Shown here in pieces: positions 25,751-34,573 of a stretch of DNA of 60,249 nucleotides. Position 1 is the stretch's first letter. Every line of letters begins with the position of its first letter. The DNA comes from an uncultured Nitrospira sp. (GTDB taxonomy: Bacteria > Nitrospirota > Nitrospiria > Nitrospirales > Nitrospiraceae), in the NCBI GenBank assembly GCA_902500995.1, contig CABVSR010000022.1, positions 1 through 60,249 of the forward strand, in the 5' to 3' direction. A program made the translations under genes and the position numbers. The notes beneath the pieces are model-generated. The model did not search any database and was not told where the DNA came from. It saw nothing but the letters and a program-made list of their open reading frames with translations.

Positions 25751-27109
25751 ATGCACCAGCACCTACTCGTTTACGCCCTTGCGCTGTTCCCCAGCCTGCT
25801 GGCACTGCTCGCCATCCGATTGAACCGGGGAGGCCTCGCGGCCAGCGGTCTGGCGGGTCTGACGCTCTGCGGGATCTTGACCTGGTCTTGGAACGTCTCC
25901 GAACCGGCGGTGACCTTTTCTGACTTCTCCGTGGCCTACTACCCTGCGGGCCGTGCGATCATCGACGATATTCCTCACCTCTTCGTGCGCTGCTGGGATA
26001 CGCCGGTGTGCGGGTTCGTCAATATCCCCATCGTAGCCCTGCTGTTCACGCCTTTTTCGATGCTCACCCTGCGCCATGCGCAGTGGCTCTTTGTCATCTT
26101 CTCGATTGGGAGCCTAGTCCTGAGCCTGTGGCTGCTCTGGTCGATTTCGGAAACGACCGCGTGGAGAAAGTGGCTGATCGTGCTCCTCTTCATGGCGAAC
26201 GGGCCGCTGGTCTATAGCGTCAAAGAAGGGAACCTGACGCACATCGCTCTCCTCTTGCTCATCGCGGGCGTCGTCGGCATGGAGAAAACCTGGGAACGAT
26301 GCGCAGGCGCTTGTTTCGCGCTGGCCGCCATCATCAAGCTCCCGCTGTTGCTGTTTGCCCTCTATTTTGTGGGCGTGCGGCGGTGGCGCGTGGTGACTGG
26401 TTACGGGCTGACGCTCATGACCGTCACCGCGATGTCGCTGTGGTATGCCGGATGGGCCAGTCACGTCGAATGGTATCGCGAGGTGATTCAGCCGTTATCC
26501 GGCCAAGGCCTGGCCGCATTTAATGTGCAATCGATCGAGGGTCTGCTGTTGCGGTTCCAGGATGGCGCGCGGCTGTATGATTGGAAACCGATGCCGGCGC
26601 CGATGGACATCCGGATGACGGGTCAAGCCGCCGCTGTTCTGCTGGTCGGATTGTCCTGCATCGTGTCTTTGCGCAAGCCGGTCAGCAGAGGCAAGGACAC
26701 GACCTATGTTGAGCTTTCGATGGTGCTTTGCCTCGCGCTGTTGATCAGTCCCATTTCCTGGACACATTACTACCTGTTTCTGCTGCTGCCGCTGTCGCTG
26801 TATGCGGGAAATCGGCTGCCGATCCCGGATCAGGGTCGGTGGGTTGCGGCAATGGCCTTCTGCGGGTTGCTCATTTCCGCTCCCGTGATCTATGCGGGGG
26901 AGGACGCGACGAATGGGTGGGCAGGCACGCTGCTGTTGTCCCACTATGTGTTGGGCGCCTTCTTGTTGTGGGGGCTGCTGGCCTACAGGCGTTGGACCAT
27001 CGGCGCGGCGCAGCCTCTTCGCCTGGTTGAAACAGCGGGGAAACGGCAGCTTCCCGCCCCGGCTCGGCCGGATCAGGATTCCGAAGAGCCTCATGAGCGT
27101 TTGGCTTAA
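25751..27109 (+). CDS. GT87/DUF2029-like membrane glycosyltransferase
   Basis: A 452-residue protein with about eleven to twelve membrane helices. The extracytoplasmic loop after helix 2 has DFSVAYYPAGRAIID, as in the DUF2029/GT87 polyprenyl-phosphomannose-dependent mannosyltransferases, where the first Asp is catalytic. A second signature, NGPLVYSVKEGN, follows. The ribosome-binding site (AAGGA) is weakly spaced. Its 3' end overlaps the convergent sortase gene by 4 bases. The donor and acceptor sugars cannot be told. Confidence 0.75.
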   Translation: MHQHLLVYALALFPSLLALLAIRLNRGGLAASGLAGLTLCGILTWSWNVSEPAVTFSDFSVAYYPAGRAIIDDIPHLFVRCWDTPVCGFVNIPIVALLFTPFSMLTLRHAQWLFVIFSIGSLVLSLWLLWSISETTAWRKWLIVLLFMANGPLVYSVKEGNLTHIALLLLIAGVVGMEKTWERCAGACFALAAIIKLPLLLFALYFVGVRRWRVVTGYGLTLMTVTAMSLWYAGWASHVEWYREVIQPLSGQGLAAFNVQSIEGLLLRFQDGARLYDWKPMPAPMDIRMTGQAAAVLLVGLSCIVSLRKPVSRGKDTTYVELSMVLCLALLISPISWTHYYLFLLLPLSLYAGNRLPIPDQGRWVAAMAFCGLLISAPVIYAGEDATNGWAGTLLLSHYVLGAFLLWGLLAYRRWTIGAAQPLRLVETAGKRQLPAPARPDQDSEEPHERLA

Positions 27110-27693
27110 GGCACTGCTTCGGCCCGCACCACATACCGCAACGGCCCGCCGGTCGTGATCGCATCGAAGGGAAAGCAGGTCACCAAAATCAGCTCCTCGC
27201 CTTCCTGGTTCGTGGCAATGCTGTCACTCCGTTGATCCATGACCCGCTGTTCGATGATCCTGTATTGGCGGGCCGTTCCATCCGATCCCATCATTTCGAG
27301 CCGGTCGTCCGGTTGCAGGTTCTGCAAAAACTGAAAATGCGTGTCTCGATGCCCGACGAGTATCATGGTGCCTTCCTGTCCCGGCAAGGCACTTGACCCG
27401 ACGTGCCCCGGACCGAAGGCCAAGGTGCGCCCGTAGGCGCCGGCCAAGACGATCAGATCCACCGATAAACGCGGCACCTGCAGGCGAGCGATGGGCCAGG
27501 TGTCGGCCCAGGGCCATGGCTTGGCCATGGTTTCTCCACTCAGTGAACGGCTCCAGGCCCGCTCGAGCAGAAGCTGAGCGAGCCCGGCCTTGGCATAGAT
27601 CCATGATCCTTCCCAAACCTGCCACAATCCAACGGCGAAGAGGCTCGCGATCAGCCAGATTACGAAAGGCGCATGCGGTCTGCTGCGGTTCAT
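27106..27693 (-). CDS. Class GN sortase (transpeptidase)
   Basis: A 195-residue sortase with one N-terminal anchor (residues 10-26). The catalytic triad is His115 (VGHRDTHF), Cys173 (LVTCFPF) and Arg186 (PLRYVV). The class GN ('marine proteobacterial') sortases of Gram-negatives are normally next to one dedicated substrate, as here. The start ATG at 27693 overlaps the substrate stop as ATGA, so the two are coupled. An in-frame extension to 27771 would overlap the target gene by 80 bases and is rejected. Confidence 0.9.
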   Translation of the reverse strand: MNRSRPHAPFVIWLIASLFAVGLWQVWEGSWIYAKAGLAQLLLERAWSRSLSGETMAKPWPWADTWPIARLQVPRLSVDLIVLAGAYGRTLAFGPGHVGSSALPGQEGTMILVGHRDTHFQFLQNLQPDDRLEMMGSDGTARQYRIIEQRVMDQRSDSIATNQEGEELILVTCFPFDAITTGGPLRYVVRAEAVP

Positions 27694-29813
27694 GCGGCTG
27701 TCTTCCGCAATTCTCGAAGCCAGGCGGCCAGCAGGAGTGACGCCAATCCCAGCAGGATCTGCAGTTGCCATCCGGTAGCCGTCTTCGGTAACGCTCCGAG
27801 TTCCTGCGCACTCGCCCGGTTCATCGCCTGGCCCTGGTCGGTTCCAGTGATGTCCGGTCGGGCCGGTGTGACATCCACTGCCACGAGACTCGTATAGCGA
27901 CTCACCAGGTGGTGGGCCAGCGCCGTTTCGAGGATGGAGGTTTTCGTTGCCTCGTCGCTGCCGACCTTCGTGGCTTCATCCATCAGCGAGGAAATTTTTT
28001 GCCGTGCCCAGTAGACGGAGAGTCCGCCATGCGCAGCGGCCTGGTTGAATGTGATGGGAAGCGACCAGGAGCGGCCCCCCGCCTGCCCCTGCAGCACCGC
28101 CTGCGAGGGGAGTGTATTGGCCTTGAGGGCCAGCAGGATCGGCTCGCCTACGTAGAGGTCGGCAATCTTGGCTGGATATTGTTCCAGACCGGACCAGCCG
28201 GCCTGATCGAGGGAGATGTCCCCCAGCACCGGGCGTTCCAATTTCTTGAACAGGCGCTCCAGCTTCTCTTCGACCTCGTTCACCTTGCCGATGTAGGTGA
28301 ACGTGCCGCGCCCGAATTCGGCGGCTTTTCGCATCAGGTAACTATTGGGCGTGGACCCGATGCCGATGGTGAATAACCGCCGGTTGCCCACTCGGTGGTG
28401 CAGCAGCTCGAAGAGTTCTTCCTCATTTCCGACCTGGCCATCGGTGAGCAACATGATCTGTTGCAGTCTCGAGCTGTCTTGCGGGCTCTTGAGGGCTTGT
28501 CGCAAGGCGGGAATCACTTCGGTGCCGCCATCAGCATACAGCTGCTCGGTATACCGGACGGCCTGTTTGATGGTCGTGATGGTCACCGGCTGAGGGACTG
28601 AAAAGAGCGAGCGGACGGTATGGTTGAATTGGATGATGTTGAAGCGATCCTGCGTGGAAAGTCGCGTGAGCGCCGCGGCCAAGGCCCGTTTGGCTTGGTC
28701 GATCGACGGGCCGGCCATGGAGCCGGAGGTATCGATGATGAAGGCGAGGTCGCGAGGAATGCGCGGCGCCTGCTCGGCATGCTGTGTCGGCGGGACCAGC
28801 ATCAGCATGGCATAGGTCTCCCCGTTCTTTTGCTCCGTAAAGACGGTGGCGATGGGCTTGCTGCTCGGCGCCGGGTGCCACGTGAGTTGAAAGTCGCGAT
28901 CGGCCGGTACCGCGTCGGCCCGGAGGGTGACGTGATAGCCGCCTTCCGCGTCCGGAATGGTCATGATGGGGTGATACGGCGACTTGACATCGTCGATGGG
29001 GAAACCTGGCTGAAGCGTCACTGAGAGGCTGACGGGATTGATCGAGCCATGCCCCGGTGATTGCACAGGCGGCGTGATGCGCGAGGCATCGGGGACACGG
29101 TCTGTGTCCAACATGGTGCCGGACCCGGCTGGAGGCTGCCCTTCGATGATGACCGGCGTGCCGGGAATGTAGCGCTGTCCCACGGCCATGGGAAAGCGGA
29201 GCTGAAACTGCTCGTCCTCGTATCGGACGGTTTCCTGATACTCGATTTCGATCGTGACGCGCTCGCCTGGTCCGATATTGGCCACAGAGGTCGTGAAGAT
29301 GTTCGGCCGTTCCTGATCCAGCAAACTAGTGCGTTTGCCTTCCCGTTTGGCCTGGTCATAGACCTTCTTTGCTTCGGCCCGTTCCTTGATCTGTCCTTCA
29401 ATGATCCGCTCGCCGATTCGCATCCGCAGGTGATCGACGGCTGCCGTTTCCGGCAAAGGGAACACGTACATGCCTTCCAGCCAGTCCCCTTTCCTGTGGC
29501 TGGGGTTTGTAAATTCCTGCCGGACCGTCGCGCGGGCTATGGAACCGGTGACGGCGATCTGCACGTCGGTTCTTAGAACAGGAGCCGGCGTGAATCGGCC
29601 GGCCTGCTCGGTACGGAACAGCAGCGCGCCTTCCGTGACCTCGTTGATACCCATGGTAGGAACGACGCCGGTGCTCAACCTGGGCGGGGAGTCGATCGAG
29701 TGGGCGTTCGGAGGAGCAGTGCCAAGACCAATGGCCAGCACCATGCAGGCCATCAAGCAGCGTGCAGATCTATGAAGTCGAGAGCGGCGAGCAAAGAACC
29801 ATTTAGTCATCAT
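27690..29813 (-). CDS. VIT/vWA sortase target protein
   Basis: A 707-residue surface protein, the family partner of the class GN sortase. Order: N-terminal signal (about residues 18-38), VIT domain (about 65-190, TVRQEFTNPSHRKG), vWA domain (about 355-520) with the MIDAS motif DTSGSMAG, a beta-rich region, and a C-terminal sorting signal: LPKTATG at 675-681, a hydrophobic span and a basic RELRK tail. The sortase probably cleaves in LPKTATG and attaches or processes the protein at the envelope. It is the first gene of the two-gene operon. Confidence 0.92.
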   Translation of the reverse strand: MMTKWFFARRSRLHRSARCLMACMVLAIGLGTAPPNAHSIDSPPRLSTGVVPTMGINEVTEGALLFRTEQAGRFTPAPVLRTDVQIAVTGSIARATVRQEFTNPSHRKGDWLEGMYVFPLPETAAVDHLRMRIGERIIEGQIKERAEAKKVYDQAKREGKRTSLLDQERPNIFTTSVANIGPGERVTIEIEYQETVRYEDEQFQLRFPMAVGQRYIPGTPVIIEGQPPAGSGTMLDTDRVPDASRITPPVQSPGHGSINPVSLSVTLQPGFPIDDVKSPYHPIMTIPDAEGGYHVTLRADAVPADRDFQLTWHPAPSSKPIATVFTEQKNGETYAMLMLVPPTQHAEQAPRIPRDLAFIIDTSGSMAGPSIDQAKRALAAALTRLSTQDRFNIIQFNHTVRSLFSVPQPVTITTIKQAVRYTEQLYADGGTEVIPALRQALKSPQDSSRLQQIMLLTDGQVGNEEELFELLHHRVGNRRLFTIGIGSTPNSYLMRKAAEFGRGTFTYIGKVNEVEEKLERLFKKLERPVLGDISLDQAGWSGLEQYPAKIADLYVGEPILLALKANTLPSQAVLQGQAGGRSWSLPITFNQAAAHGGLSVYWARQKISSLMDEATKVGSDEATKTSILETALAHHLVSRYTSLVAVDVTPARPDITGTDQGQAMNRASAQELGALPKTATGWQLQILLGLASLLLAAWLRELRKTAA

Positions 29814-29860
29814 GCGATCCTCTGGTTGTCCGATGCAGGTGTGTTGCGTAGTAGGGGGTT

Positions 29861-29891
29861 CCCTGGGAAAAACCGTGGGTCTTTCCCAGGG
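29861..29891 (-). terminator. Hairpin between the OmpA-domain gene and the sortase target gene
   Basis: Perfect 10-bp arms ccctgggaaa (29861-29870) and tttcccaggg (29882-29891) with an 11-base loop. There is no long T-run on the - strand, so it could be an attenuator or a transcript-stabilising structure instead of a full terminator. Confidence 0.45.
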
Positions 29892-29908
29892 TGAACCCCG
29901 GCGTTGCC

Positions 29909-30727
29909 TTAGTTGCCGGTGGCCGATTCAATGGGAGACTCAGCCCCGTCGGAGGAAGCAGGGGAAGGAGAACCACTGTCGCTGCCTGAATCCACCGGAG
30001 CCGGTTCCAAGGAAAAGTCAGAGGTGCTGGAGAAAGGATCCGTCACTGACTCCGTGGTCACGGCCGGAATCACCATGTGCTCACGGCCGATCTTCCGCAG
30101 TTCCATATGCACGCGCCGATTCATCTGCCGGCAGACATCGCTCTGGTCGATGCACAGCGCGCCTTCCTCACCCAGACTCACCGTGCGGATGGCCGATTCC
30201 GGCACGCCTAGGGAAATGAGCTGTTGTTTGACCGTCTCGGCCCGTTTCATGCCCAGAATCTTGTTAAAGCTCACCGAGCCCTGTTGATCCGTATAGCCTT
30301 GAAGCAACACGCCCCAATCCGGTTCGTTCTTCAGGAATTCCGCATGGCGCTGTAGAGCAGCCTTGCCGTCGTCGCTCAAACCCTTGCGGCCGATTTCAAA
30401 ATGGATATCGTCGTGCAGGATGTCCGTACTTCTCGCCGCCAATGGCACGGTCTCCACATGAGTGATCGGCATGGCAGCCGACACCGGCATCTTGTCGGTG
30501 GAGTCCTTGAGGACCTGGGACACTTGGGTACTATCGAGCGCTTCTAATGCTCGGTTGCTATGTGCCGCTTCATCCGCCTGGGAGTAGTACCAGAAGGCGG
30601 CGACGACGATGGCGAGGAACCCGACGAGACCGCTCAGGATATAGACATCCTTCATGTCCCGATCGGGGCCGATGATGGTGGGAGAAACCGGTCCTGCGCT
30701 GACTGAGGCTGTGGGGGCTTTCTGCAT
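29909..30727 (-). CDS. OmpA-domain protein with single membrane anchor
   Basis: A 272-residue protein with a cytoplasmic stub, one membrane helix (about residues 29-46) and an OmpA C-like peptidoglycan-binding domain (about 110-205, with FEIGRKGLSDDGKAALQRHAE and LQGYTDQQGSVSFNKILGMKRAE). It ends in an acidic Ser/Pro-rich tail. An internal Cys pair (CIDQSDVC) lies in the domain. ATG 30727 has AAGGAGC 9 bases upstream, better than an upstream in-frame start at 30931. It is oriented like the sortase pair and may help to anchor the envelope. Confidence 0.8.
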   Translation of the reverse strand: MQKAPTASVSAGPVSPTIIGPDRDMKDVYILSGLVGFLAIVVAAFWYYSQADEAAHSNRALEALDSTQVSQVLKDSTDKMPVSAAMPITHVETVPLAARSTDILHDDIHFEIGRKGLSDDGKAALQRHAEFLKNEPDWGVLLQGYTDQQGSVSFNKILGMKRAETVKQQLISLGVPESAIRTVSLGEEGALCIDQSDVCRQMNRRVHMELRKIGREHMVIPAVTTESVTDPFSSTSDFSLEPAPVDSGSDSGSPSPASSDGAESPIESATGN

Positions 30728-31354
30728 GGTGGCCTGCTCCTTGTGTTGTGGCGCCGGATTGCTCCGGCTCCTTGGTTGCTGATGGAGGATTCGATCGCCT
30801 TGCGCTTGCGGGGTCGGCTTGCTGTTGCTCACCTCCTTCCTGCCGAGCACCCGCCGTTGGCCGGTGCGTAGAGCAAGGCAAAGGCCAGGCGCAGTCGCCG
30901 GCTGGATGATCCGAAAGCCATTACGCAACAAGGGGTTAGGTAAATTGGGTAGATGCGTAGAACGCGCTAATCATGCGGGGATCAGCGGGGATGCGGGGCT
31001 GGCCCCGCATGGCATACCTTCGCGATCTTCGTGAGGGAGAAGCTTGCATCCCCCTCTTGCCTGTCACGAGCGCTGCCTGTTAAAACACCCGAGCCGGTTG
31101 TGCCTTGGTCGTAGTTTCGGATACTCCACTCGATCCGACAGCAACAACCAGCCTACTTCTCACAACTCTTGCTATCGGGCGGTGCGTTGACCTCTCGGGC
31201 GCCCGGGGAAAACATCATCGCAGGTGCAGGCTATCGTGACGACGGCCCGGCGCAGTTCCAGGAATATGTTTGTGAGGCTTGGGTGCTGCTGTAAGATCGA
31301 ACAAAAAATGCGAGTGATCACCTGTGTATGGCTTCAAGCAGGGAGATGCGTTCG
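30728..31354. other. Divergent intergenic region with a GC hairpin
   Basis: A 627-base gap between the OmpA-domain gene (- strand) and the secreted protein (+ strand). It contains a strong GC palindrome at 30991-31010 (arms atgcggggc and gccccgcat). No supported gene is seen in it. The true promoters of both flanking genes probably lie here, but I cannot name clear -35/-10 pairs. Confidence 0.5.
30991..31010. repeat. GC-rich palindrome
   Basis: Arms of 9 bp, atgcggggc and gccccgcat, around a TG centre (in RNA, an 8-bp stem with a ctgg loop). It follows two partial copies of the arm (tgcggggat, gcggggat). Its function is unknown; it could be an operator or a REP-like hairpin. Confidence 0.5.
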
Positions 31355-32164
31355 ATGAAGTGGTTGTTCTCGTGGCTGTTGTTGTCTTGGCTTCTCATGG
31401 TGTCGTTGGTGCAGGCGGCGGATTATCAGCTGACGCTCGGTCAGGGGATCGACGTCTGTGAGGCCTGTAAAGAAAATCTGGAACGGATGACCGTGCATCC
31501 CGCCTGCGAGCGGGAGTACAGTGCGCAGTTTGACTTGGAGCCTGCGGCATGGACGCCGTTTGATGTGGCGGGCCATCTCGACGCGATGGAACAGGTCCTC
31601 TATTTCCTCGCCTCCGGCAGCGAATCTGCCGGCAATTCCCTCCTGGACGACAGCCGATTCGAGGATGCGATCCGCAGAATCAGCACCAAAGAGGAGCCGT
31701 GGGCCTATTGGGCGCAGGTGGATATCAACAATGATGGAAAGGCGGAGCCGGTGCTCAAACTCCATTCCGCCTTGTGCCGTTCACACAATGATGGATCAGT
31801 CGGCCGGGCCTACTCGGCTCCCATTGTGGTGCTCACGGAAAACCTCGGCGGCATCGATCGCGCCTTGACGAATCTGGTTCTGCAGAATCCCCGCCAGGAC
31901 GGGCGCGTGGCCGGTGAAACCAATTACCAGCTCTATGGAGTGTTCCGGTACAAAGGGGTGACCTATTTCGATCGCTGGGACGATGCGGGGAGCGGGGATC
32001 AGGCCGACCGGTTTACGCTGAGCATCTACGCATCGAGCGGAGACGGTACTCGAAAACTCTGCCGCTTAAAGGAACTGCAAACGAAACGCTGGTTTCCTGG
32101 TTTGCCTTGCGCATCCCGCCAGTGCCAGGCGGCAAGGCCCCTTCCCACGCGCTTTATCCCCTGA
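31355..32164 (+). CDS. Secreted protein of unknown function, Cys-rich
   Basis: A 269-residue protein with a signal peptide (MKWLFSWLLLSWLLMVSLVQAAD). The mature part has about eight cysteines, with an early CEAC and a late pair in CASRQC, and a DINNDGKAEPVLKL stretch resembling an EF-hand-like or FG-GAP calcium loop. The family is unknown. ATG 31355 is preferred because GGGAG precedes it by 7 bases and it begins the signal; upstream ATGs are at 31346 and 31328. It is convergent with the methyltransferase. Confidence 0.65.
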   Translation: MKWLFSWLLLSWLLMVSLVQAADYQLTLGQGIDVCEACKENLERMTVHPACEREYSAQFDLEPAAWTPFDVAGHLDAMEQVLYFLASGSESAGNSLLDDSRFEDAIRRISTKEEPWAYWAQVDINNDGKAEPVLKLHSALCRSHNDGSVGRAYSAPIVVLTENLGGIDRALTNLVLQNPRQDGRVAGETNYQLYGVFRYKGVTYFDRWDDAGSGDQADRFTLSIYASSGDGTRKLCRLKELQTKRWFPGLPCASRQCQAARPLPTRFIP

Positions 32165-32199
32165 CGCCATCGGCGTGGCGTGAGGAGGTACCTCGCCCG

Positions 32200-33321
32200 T
32201 CATCGGTGTTTCAATCGCCAGAGCGAGGTGAGTTCCGCCGCGCGGGCGGCGCGTAGGGGATCGGCCTGATCGGAGGCGCGTGGATGCTGCGGCCGGATGT
32301 CGGACTTGCCGGCGACGACAAGCCCGGCCCGCTCGAAGGCGGCGAGAAGTTCGCGCCTGGATCTGAGTGCCAGATGTTCGGCGAGGTCGGAGAGCAACAG
32401 CCAGCCTTCTCCACCCGGCTCCAGGTGGCCGGCCAGCCCATTCAGAAATCCATACAACATGCGGCTATCGGGATCGTAGATCGCCTGTTCAAGGGGCGAG
32501 GTCGGCCGTGCGGGTACCCATGGCGGGTTACACACGATAAGTTGAGCTGTGCCTTCCGGAAAAAGATCGGCCTGCACCACTTCCACCCGGTTACTCAGCT
32601 CAAGCCGTTCGAGATTCTCGCGCGCGCAGGCTAGGGCGCGGGGATCCTGGTCGGTCGCAATGACTCGCGGGACCGCGCGGCGGGCCAAGACAGCCGCCAG
32701 CACCGCGGTGCCCGTGCCGATATCGAAGGCCAGCGTACAAGGGGGCAGCGGCTCATCGGCCACCAGTGTGACGTACTCGCTCCGTATCGGCGAAAACACT
32801 CCGTAGTGCGGATGGATACGATCGCCCAAGGCGGGGACTTGGAGCCCGTTCTTTCGCCATTCATGTGCGCCGATCACCCCGAGCAACTCTCGCAGCGAAA
32901 TTAATGCGCGAGCCGTTGCCGGGCCGTAGGCTTCGGTGCAGGCCTGCCGGAGGTCGGGGGCGCGGCGCAGCCGGATGGAGTAATCATCCTCCAAGGCGAT
33001 CAACAACATACCCAGGATGCGGGCGCGGCGAGATTGCGTCTGCCGGTGAAAATGAAAGGACTCCGCCGGGGACGTGCCGGGCTTGGGAGGATGGCGATCC
33101 GCCCGTCTGGCCATGGCATTGAGCAGCTGTTTTCCGTTGTGAAAGTCACCCTGCCACAGGAGTGCGGTACCTTCGCAGGCCAACCGATGGGCAGCATCGG
33201 CAGTCATGCTGTCGTCGGCGATCATCACTCGGGTAGGCGGCGGCGCGCCCCACTCCGAACGCCAATGTGCGGAGCAAGACCGCCCTCCTTCTGACCAACT
33301 CACGGACCCTGATTCGTTCAT
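32200..33321 (-). CDS. Class I SAM methyltransferase (PrmC/HemK-like)
   Basis: A 373-residue protein. The C-terminal half (about 190-370) is a Rossmann methyltransferase with motif I FDIGTGTAVLA, an acidic post-I strand (ATDQDPRAL) and the catalytic NPPW motif of N5-glutamine or N6-adenine methylases (IVCNPPWVPAR). The N-terminal half is a helical region unlike PrmC, so this is a HemK-like relative and not a certain release-factor methylase. Substrate unknown. No operon partner; it is convergent with the secreted protein. Confidence 0.82.
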   Translation of the reverse strand: MNESGSVSWSEGGRSCSAHWRSEWGAPPPTRVMIADDSMTADAAHRLACEGTALLWQGDFHNGKQLLNAMARRADRHPPKPGTSPAESFHFHRQTQSRRARILGMLLIALEDDYSIRLRRAPDLRQACTEAYGPATARALISLRELLGVIGAHEWRKNGLQVPALGDRIHPHYGVFSPIRSEYVTLVADEPLPPCTLAFDIGTGTAVLAAVLARRAVPRVIATDQDPRALACARENLERLELSNRVEVVQADLFPEGTAQLIVCNPPWVPARPTSPLEQAIYDPDSRMLYGFLNGLAGHLEPGGEGWLLLSDLAEHLALRSRRELLAAFERAGLVVAGKSDIRPQHPRASDQADPLRAARAAELTSLWRLKHR

Positions 33322-33767
33322 GCTCTATTGTTCATACAGTTCTGAGTGGTCTGGATTATTCTTCGCGGTCTGGCTTGGCCGTTAGGCGGCCTTGTTCTGC
33401 AACGAACTATCATTGATCCGAGTCATTCTAACGGAAATGTTGAGTGACGGACATTGTCGTCGCGTAATCCTTTGTGGGAGAGGCTGTATCGCTTGCTCCG
33501 TGCTTATGAAATTTCAGCCTCGACCACCGAGCGGGGGTTCCAAATCTTTACGGATGACACCCGACTGATCCACGCAAAATATGATGGCCTCGACTGGATC
33601 CCGGAGCAGAGATCGGTCGGGGATGTATTCTGTCAGAGGGGCAAACCCTTGATGATACGACCCTGACGATTGAAGATCACGAAGGAGGGTGAGGGTAGAT
33701 AAACGGCGCATGTTTCAGTACACTCGGATTCAAGAAATGGCGAAAGCCATAGGGCAAAGACAGCACG
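33322..33767. other. Intergenic region with one weak small open frame
   Basis: A 446-base gap before the toxin-antitoxin pair. A 70-codon frame at 33454-33666 (listed separately) starts with TTG and has no convincing ribosome-binding site. A GAAGGAGG sequence near 33683-33690 suggests translation further downstream, but no long frame follows it. Confidence 0.45.
33454..33666 (+). CDS. Possible small protein, weak support
   Basis: A 70-residue frame from TTG 33454, with FQIFTDDTRLIHAKYDGLDWIPEQRSV. The composition looks protein-like, but there is no start ATG or Shine-Dalgarno and I recognise no family. It could be a fragment of an older gene. Confidence 0.25.
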   Translation: MSSRNPLWERLYRLLRAYEISASTTERGFQIFTDDTRLIHAKYDGLDWIPEQRSVGDVFCQRGKPLMIRP

Positions 33768-34004
33768 GTGAAAGCTACTAAATACTTTGAATTCATTCGA
33801 CAACGTCCGGACCGTGCTATGATTCGTCAAGAATGGATTGAGCGAGTAGTTCGTGATCCAGTGAAGGAAATTGTGCAAGCGGATGGGCGTGTTCGTCTGT
33901 GGGCGCCAATTCACGAAATGGATGACAGATTCTTGCGGGTTGTACTACTGCCTGATCGCGATACAATCCATAATGCTTTCTTTGATAGGAGCTTCAGGCT
34001 ATGA
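33768..34004 (+). CDS. DUF4258-like toxin of a toxin-antitoxin pair
   Basis: A 78-residue protein with the pattern YFEFIRQRPDRAMIRQEWIE, QADGRVRLWAPI, LRVVLL and HNAFFDR, typical of small toxin-like proteins encoded directly before DUF2283 proteins. The start is GTG 33768. Its TGA overlaps the next ATG as ATGA, so the pair is translationally coupled. A role as toxin is inferred from context. Confidence 0.75.
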   Translation: MKATKYFEFIRQRPDRAMIRQEWIERVVRDPVKEIVQADGRVRLWAPIHEMDDRFLRVVLLPDRDTIHNAFFDRSFRL

Positions 34005-34198
34005 CCATCAAGTATTTTCAGGATACCGACACTCTGCATATTACATTTAGAGCCGCGGATGTTGCCGAGACGAAAGATTTGGACGAAAACACCCAACTCG
34101 ATCTCGACAAGGAGGGCAATATTTGCGCGATGACTATCGAGCATGCGAGAGACAGAGCCGACATTCCTCATTTTTCGTTTGAACAGATCGCGGCGTAA
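34001..34198 (+). CDS. DUF2283 antitoxin-like protein
   Basis: A 65-residue DUF2283 protein with the family features KYFQDTDTLHITF, DLDENTQLDLDKEGNI and ITIEHA-like MTIEHA. DUF2283 proteins are commonly the partners of small toxin-like genes. It is coupled to the previous gene by a 4-base overlap and followed by the IS481 relic. Confidence 0.82.
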   Translation: MTIKYFQDTDTLHITFRAADVAETKDLDENTQLDLDKEGNICAMTIEHARDRADIPHFSFEQIAA

Positions 34199-34573
34199 AT
34201 AGTGGGAGGTGCCTGGTGCTCACCAGTAATCAATTTATGGGTAGCTCAAGACTTCATCTGACAGACAGCGAGTCCCCGCCGAGTTTAGGCCGCTAACATT
34301 TTCTCCTTCGCCAACGGCACACTGTCCGCGAACGTCTACAAAGGCGTTTTTGCCGTAACACCAGCGTCCCTAGTGGGGTCTCGGTAACATCGTTCAGCAT
34401 TGTCTTGTGGAGCCGTTCACAGATTCCGTTGGTCTAGGTATGCTACAGCCCATCACCTGGCAGGCCTTGACGACATTCTCCAGGTGTTTCGCCAATTCCA
34501 ATACGCCCACCTTGGTCTTGATGATCTTCTGTTCCGTCGTCATTAGCAATTGGTAAGTCACCTCATGGTGCTA
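34199..34573. other. Intergenic region holding an IS481 relic
   Basis: A 375-base gap between the DUF2283 gene and the end of the CHASE2-sigma54 activator gene. It is largely the internally deleted transposase described at 34285-34543. I did not resolve terminal inverted repeats. Confidence 0.6.
34285..34543 (-). pseudogene. IS481-family transposase remnant
   Basis: Read on the - strand from 34543, the start MTTEQKIIKTKVGVLELAKH matches IS481-type transposase N-termini. At about 34436 it jumps, out of frame, to the C-terminal part TNGICERLHKTMLNDV (the integrase-core end) and then VPLAKEKMLAA and a stop at 34285. The central few hundred codons with the DDE residues are deleted, so it is inactive. 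This also implies an old insertion next to the toxin-antitoxin pair. Confidence 0.8.

Noticed and set aside
30991-31010. Rho-independent terminator
   Set aside because: The palindrome is strong but is not followed by a T-tract on either strand and is between divergent genes.
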